Assembly (NCBI GenBank): GCA_009922295.1
Contig: RFWA01000017.1
Span: forward strand, 1-16,787
Origin: Betaproteobacteria bacterium
GTDB lineage: Bacteria > Pseudomonadota > Gammaproteobacteria > Burkholderiales > Burkholderiaceae_C
Direction: 5' to 3'
Length of the DNA: 16,787 nucleotides
Shown: positions 16,238-16,787 of the stretch, in pieces
How positions within the stretch are numbered: the stretch's first letter is position 1
Layout of the letters: every line of letters starts with the position of its first letter
The notes under the pieces: generated by a model
What the model saw: only the letters and a program-made list of their open reading frames with translations
Database searches by the model: none
What the model was told of the DNA's origin: nothing
Translations under genes and position numbers: made by a program

Positions 16238-16258
16238 CTCCTAACTATTTCATACTGC
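16238..16258 (-). repeat. possible degenerate copy of the uup repeat
   Basis: On the - strand this reads GCAGTATGAAATAGTTAGGA and one more G. It is loosely similar to the CAGCTATCAAAACAGGAGC copy in uup (shared CAG-TAT-AAA and a GGAG end), and from memory to Comamonadaceae interspersed repeats. It lies in the 156-base gap between the binding-protein gene and ald, in an AT-richer patch. The match is weak. Confidence 0.22.
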
Positions 16259-16319
16259 TTCTAATAGGGGCCTCCCTGCCGGACACTGGCTGCCTCAACC
16301 ACAGCCAGAGGACAGCAGC

Positions 16320-16787
16320 ATGCGCATCGGACTCCCCAAGGAAATCAAGAACCACGAGTACCGCGTCGGCCTGACACCAGCCAGTGTGCGCGAGTTGTGC
16401 GCCCATGGTCACAGTGTGCTGGTGCAAAGCGGCGCTGGTGCCGCCATCGGCCTGAGTGATGCGCTGTACCAAAGCGCCGGCGCCACCGTGGCGGCCGACG
16501 CGGCCGAGGTGTTTGGCTGGGCCGACATGATCGTCAAGGTCAAGGAGCCGCAACCGCAGGAGTACGCCATGCTGCGCCCGGGCCAAATTCTGTACACCTA
16601 CCTGCACCTGGCACCTGACCCTGAACAAACCCGCGCTCTGATCAAATCCGGCGCGGTCTGCATCGCCTAAGAGACCATCACCGGCCCTGGCGGCGGCCTG
16701 CCGCTGTTGGCGCCCATGAGCGAGGTGGCCGGGCGCATGGCGGTGCAAGCCGGTGCCGCCCACCTGGAAAAATCCAAGGGTGGCATG
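16320..16787 (+). pseudogene. ald: alanine dehydrogenase, interrupted by an in-frame TAA (3' partial)
   Basis: Alanine dehydrogenase catalyses NAD-dependent interconversion of L-alanine with pyruvate and ammonia. The first 116 codons are a perfect family N-terminus (MRIGLPKEIKNHEYRVGLTP) with all active-site residues of this part: R15, K75 in VKVKEP and H96 in YLHLAP. Codon 117 is TAA (16668-16670), where the family has tyrosine in 'IAYET'. The same frame then continues without a break as ETITGPGGGLPLLAPMSEVA and onward to the window edge, so no frameshift is involved. One base change from TAC or TAT to TAA explains it. AGAGGA upstream gives a good Shine-Dalgarno sequence. It is a recent nonsense pseudogene or a sequencing error. 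The full gene would be about 370 codons, so most of it lies beyond the window. Confidence 0.88.

Overview
The window looks like chromosomal DNA of a GC-rich betaproteobacterium, most likely of the order Burkholderiales and family Comamonadaceae (Polaromonas, Rhodoferax or Variovorax type). This rests on gene content, protein style and the dense packing of ABC importers with CoA-dependent catabolic genes; I see no rRNA or other taxonomic marker. There is no CRISPR array, tRNA, rRNA, insertion sequence or phage gene. All gaps between genes are under 300 bases.

Region 1 (1-6960, + strand) is a compact catabolic unit. It starts with a TauABC/SsuABC/NMT1-type importer: a substrate-binding protein cut by the window edge, an ATPase and a permease. 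Then come an FAD-dependent oxidoreductase, a class III (CaiB/BaiF) CoA-transferase, a crotonase-family enzyme, a 7Fe ferredoxin and a LysR regulator. The three enzyme genes overlap by ATGA junctions. The likely logic is to import a small organic acid, make its CoA thioester, process the thioester with the crotonase, and carry out a flavin-dependent redox step whose electrons go to or come from the ferredoxin. The substrate cannot be read from the sequence.

Region 2 (6974-10212) holds a membrane-anchored serine hydrolase of the class C beta-lactamase fold on the - strand. Divergent from it, on the + strand, are a D-2-hydroxyacid dehydrogenase-like enzyme and a PuuE-type member of the polysaccharide deacetylase superfamily. 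Both + strand proteins depart from the canonical catalytic motifs.

Region 3 (10330-13215, + strand) is core-genome-like: a PsiE-family membrane protein, a two-CBS-domain protein and the ABC-F ATPase Uup. The uup gene carries two related 19-base sequences in inverted orientation.

Region 4 (13228-16163) has a - strand pair, an ectoine-hydroxylase-like PhyH dioxygenase followed by an HpcH/HpaI aldolase. A + strand periplasmic binding protein of the iron/polyamine/phosphonate type diverges from it, with no permease or ATPase in view. By eye this region is more AT-rich than its surroundings and may be accessory.

Region 5 (16320-end, + strand) is the start of an alanine dehydrogenase gene. Its reading frame is broken by one TAA codon where the family has tyrosine, and homology continues in the same frame to the window edge. 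It is a recent pseudogene or a base-call error.
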